A program made the position numbers and the translations under genes. From contig NC_092571.1 of assembly GCF_037975245.1 (NCBI RefSeq), positions 19,302,917 to 19,366,916 on the forward strand: 64,000 nucleotides of DNA. Reading direction: 5' to 3'. The notes under the pieces were generated by a model that saw only the letters and a program-made list of their open reading frames with translations, ran no database searches and was not told where the DNA came from. This stretch comes from Apostichopus japonicus (lineage: Eukaryota > Echinodermata > Holothuroidea > Aspidochirotida > Stichopodidae). Below, in pieces: positions 61,601 to 64,000 of this stretch (positions are counted from its first letter, which is position 1; each line of letters opens with the position of its first letter).

Positions 61601-62430
61601 ATAGTTGTTGCTGAGGGAGTCAGTTCCAATATTCAAGAATTATAGCGGTTCGAATTTGTACCGAAAAAAACAGAGATATATCATAAAAACAATATGCGCA
61701 TGCTCAGTTGAATAGCAGTTTTTTTAATATTTGAAACAATTAGTACAATCTTTTACATAGTAACAGAACCCCCGAGGATGTTAAAAGTATAGAAACTTGA
61801 ATATGAGGCCATTTTATTTAGCCATCTTTTTATTTGATATGCAAAGGATGACAATTAAGGCTTCAAGGTGAAAAATATAAGAACCTTGAAAATATGCATC
61901 GAGAAGGTCTGAAGTTCTTATAAAGCTTCGTGAAAAACTTTGTCGTTAAATGACCTCAGCAGTCCATGATATATTATGTTATAAGAAGATGTATGGTTAG
62001 ATTTCGTTTCTGTCAAAGTGTAGTCTGGACAACTCTGAATTTCGTGTTTAATTTAAAGGATTACATAATCGTGCTAGAAGTCGTTTTATTAATGAAAGCT
62101 TCACACGCCTTGCTTGAGTACAGTTTAGAAAAATACTGTTAAACGGATTAAGATATTTATAATATATTTTCTTACAATGAAACAATATTAAGAATTGTTT
62201 AAGAAACGTACTTCATTCTTGGATAGGCGTGAAAACATTCACGCCTATATGAACCTCCTGTATTACAATCACTTTTAACTTGTTCTTGTATTGTATCGCA
62301 TTTGAAACATTTGGTCTCGGCTAGATAAATTTCAGCTGTCGTACTAACATAACAGGAGCAGTAAATTAACAACATACCTGATGTAGCACGGAATTTCTTC
62401 CGTAATTCTATTTATAAGATATCTGGATCC
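58700..62430. other. Gene-poor stretch
   Basis: Includes a poly-G tract (about 59034-59047) and a 133-codon plus frame (59022-59420 from its first ATG) with no recognised family and of chance length. No supported exon, RNA gene or mobile element. Confidence 0.4.
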
Positions 62431-62434
62431 TCCA

Positions 62435-62517
62435 CACTGTTGTCTATGAGGTGAAATGATCCCCAACGTCTCCATATCTGTTTATATGAGGTAACATGAA
62501 TACTTAGGGATCCATTA

Positions 62518-62559
<42 letters not shown>

Positions 62560-62660
62560 TCGCCTAATACTTATCTCTAAAGGGTAACAGGATCCCTTAG
62601 GGCTCCATACTGCTGAATGTGAGGTAACATGATCCCTAACGTCTCCATTCTGCGTTGGGA
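62435..62660. repeat. Degenerate repeat around a TA microsatellite
   Basis: Diverged copies of gaggtaacatgatccctaac followed by tctccat occur at about 62450, 62487, 62584 and 62622, interrupted by (TA)n at 62519-62560. Confidence 0.6.
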
Positions 62661-64000
62661 TTCATTATTATTTATAATCTACATTTTCAATAGTATCGCT
62701 GAGGTTCAATCTTTGCAGGTTGATAATTACGAGTGAACATTTAAAAAAGTGATTTCACTGAAACTTAAAACTTAATTTACCGTTCTACTTCTACAAAGCT
62801 ACCTTTAACTATTTATTCAATTTGTTTTTTTTTATACAAAGGTATCTTGAAGTAATTAACAGTGAAACCCTTAGCAGCTCTCGCAGGTTAAGTAAATGGT
62901 CATTAATGCAAAATCTGTGTTGTATATCAATCGTTTGTATACTTTCTTGACATTTCAGATGTTGTAATTAATGAAAGGAAAGCGGTTCAAGGCACTTGCT
63001 TGAAAATGTCACGAAAAGTTAAAACTATTGTAAGGTTTAAGTTGATTGTCATATGTACCCGATGTTATTTACGACTGCAACTTGCGGTTTGCTATACCCA
63101 GCCCAGTCGTCAAATTTGTATTTTATTGCTAGAATTGTTGATGAAGAGGAGTATAACCAGTTTTATTCAATTGTTTATAGCTCTGTGATAAAATATAGAA
63201 GAATAAAAAAAAAAAAAATCTGCCTATCATATAGTGTTGTTTCCAACTTATATTGGTGGCAACCATTTTCTTTTTTCAACAGTGTACTTCAGAATAACTG
63301 TTACGTATTTATAAATTGTATTAATATATAATTTAACTCAAAGAAATGAAACTCTGCTTTTCTGGCAAAAAAGAAGGAAATAATCAAATGAAATCCAAAG
63401 ATAATAATCACGCAAATCATTTATCCTAATTTTCATCTTACTTTATTTAAATGATCAAGATGACTGTTCGAGTAAATAGAACATTTATAAACATATTCTT
63501 CATGAAGATATCTACAGCTGTTTCAAGTTTCACGAAATAAGTGACAAAATGTTAATCTAACTATACTGCAAGCATGCATTGTAAACTTTGTGTGAGGATA
63601 TAATAGAAAACGTAAAAAATTACAGAAATGAGAATATTAATATAACATTGATATGTGTATATATATATATGCCCAGTAGGCAAACACGGTATTAAGAGTG
63701 CATCCACACATCCGAGCTGTTCAAAATGCAAAGTGTCCAGGATACAATCTGTGTTTTGTATCAACCAGATTGATATCATATATGAAGATAGAGTTCACGG
63801 TTGGTTTTCGTTAGATATCTTGTTCTGTTTTCAAACCATATTTTCATTTAATGCTCAAGGCTACTCGTCTTCTTGTGGTGTACTCACCGACCATTCACAT
63901 CAATATTGTTACGCTCTTAAGTATCACCTTGAGTTATCATGAAATATTCATTTATCATTTGAAGTATACAACTGATTAATTTGTTTGATTTTGTTTAAAC
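62661..64000. other. No secure gene; one plausible exon-like stretch
   Basis: A good acceptor (cttgacatttcag, ends 62958) and a donor (gtaagg at 63030) bound 62959-63029. In phase 1 this reads NVVINERKAVQGTCLKMSRK followed by VKTI, phase-compatible with the signal-peptide exon at 22326. The 40-kb gap makes it a weak lead. A 95-codon frame ending near 63940 starts in a TA tract and is unsupported. Confidence 0.3.

Overview
This is animal (metazoan) nuclear DNA. It is AT-rich (roughly 36% GC by eye), gene-poor and intron-rich, with large introns, many microsatellites and minisatellites, and remnants of mobile elements. The style of the repeats (a tRNA-derived SINE, a Penelope-like reverse transcriptase relic, a hAT-type MITE) and the divergence of the one clear gene suggest a marine invertebrate. 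An echinoderm, perhaps a sea cucumber, is my guess; nothing in the window proves the species.

Positions 1-14,560 (+ strand) hold the 3' part of a Rho guanine-nucleotide exchange factor of the ephexin type (DH-PH-SH3 order). Ten exons join without a frame break into 435 codons plus a stop. The 5' exons lie outside the window. Intron 7 of this stretch (6453-12380) is almost entirely a 103-bp minisatellite of about 53 copies. Its unit resembles the end of the preceding exon and the first bases of its own intron, so the array probably grew from a duplicated exon-intron junction. A higher-order period of 1,651 bp (16 units) is visible inside it.

Positions 14,561-22,100 hold the 3' flank of that gene and intergenic DNA with a 23-bp and a 12-bp tandem array. 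At 22,129-22,425 (+) there is a TATA box, a good start context and a 33-residue signal-peptide exon ending in a phase-1 splice donor. This is the first exon of a secreted protein I cannot identify. Its remaining exons are not securely found. Several phase-compatible acceptors occur downstream (28,441; 34,560; 53,639; 62,959). Seven exact TGACGTCA palindromes occur between 21.4 and 48.8 kb.

The rest, 22.4-64 kb, shows no secure gene. It contains a diverged ~300-bp duplication (24.3-25.3 kb), a 16-bp array (25.5 kb), a C-rich G-quadruplex-prone block (34.4 kb), an exact 4 x 42-bp array (39.6 kb), a ~790-bp satellite of 20-bp palindromic units (44.4-45.2 kb), a 381-bp hAT-like MITE with an 8-bp target duplication (47.7-48.0 kb), an unexplained 192-codon open frame (53.2-53.8 kb), long TA/GATA microsatellites (56.2-57.1 kb) and a decayed Penelope-like reverse transcriptase on the minus strand (57.2-58.7 kb).
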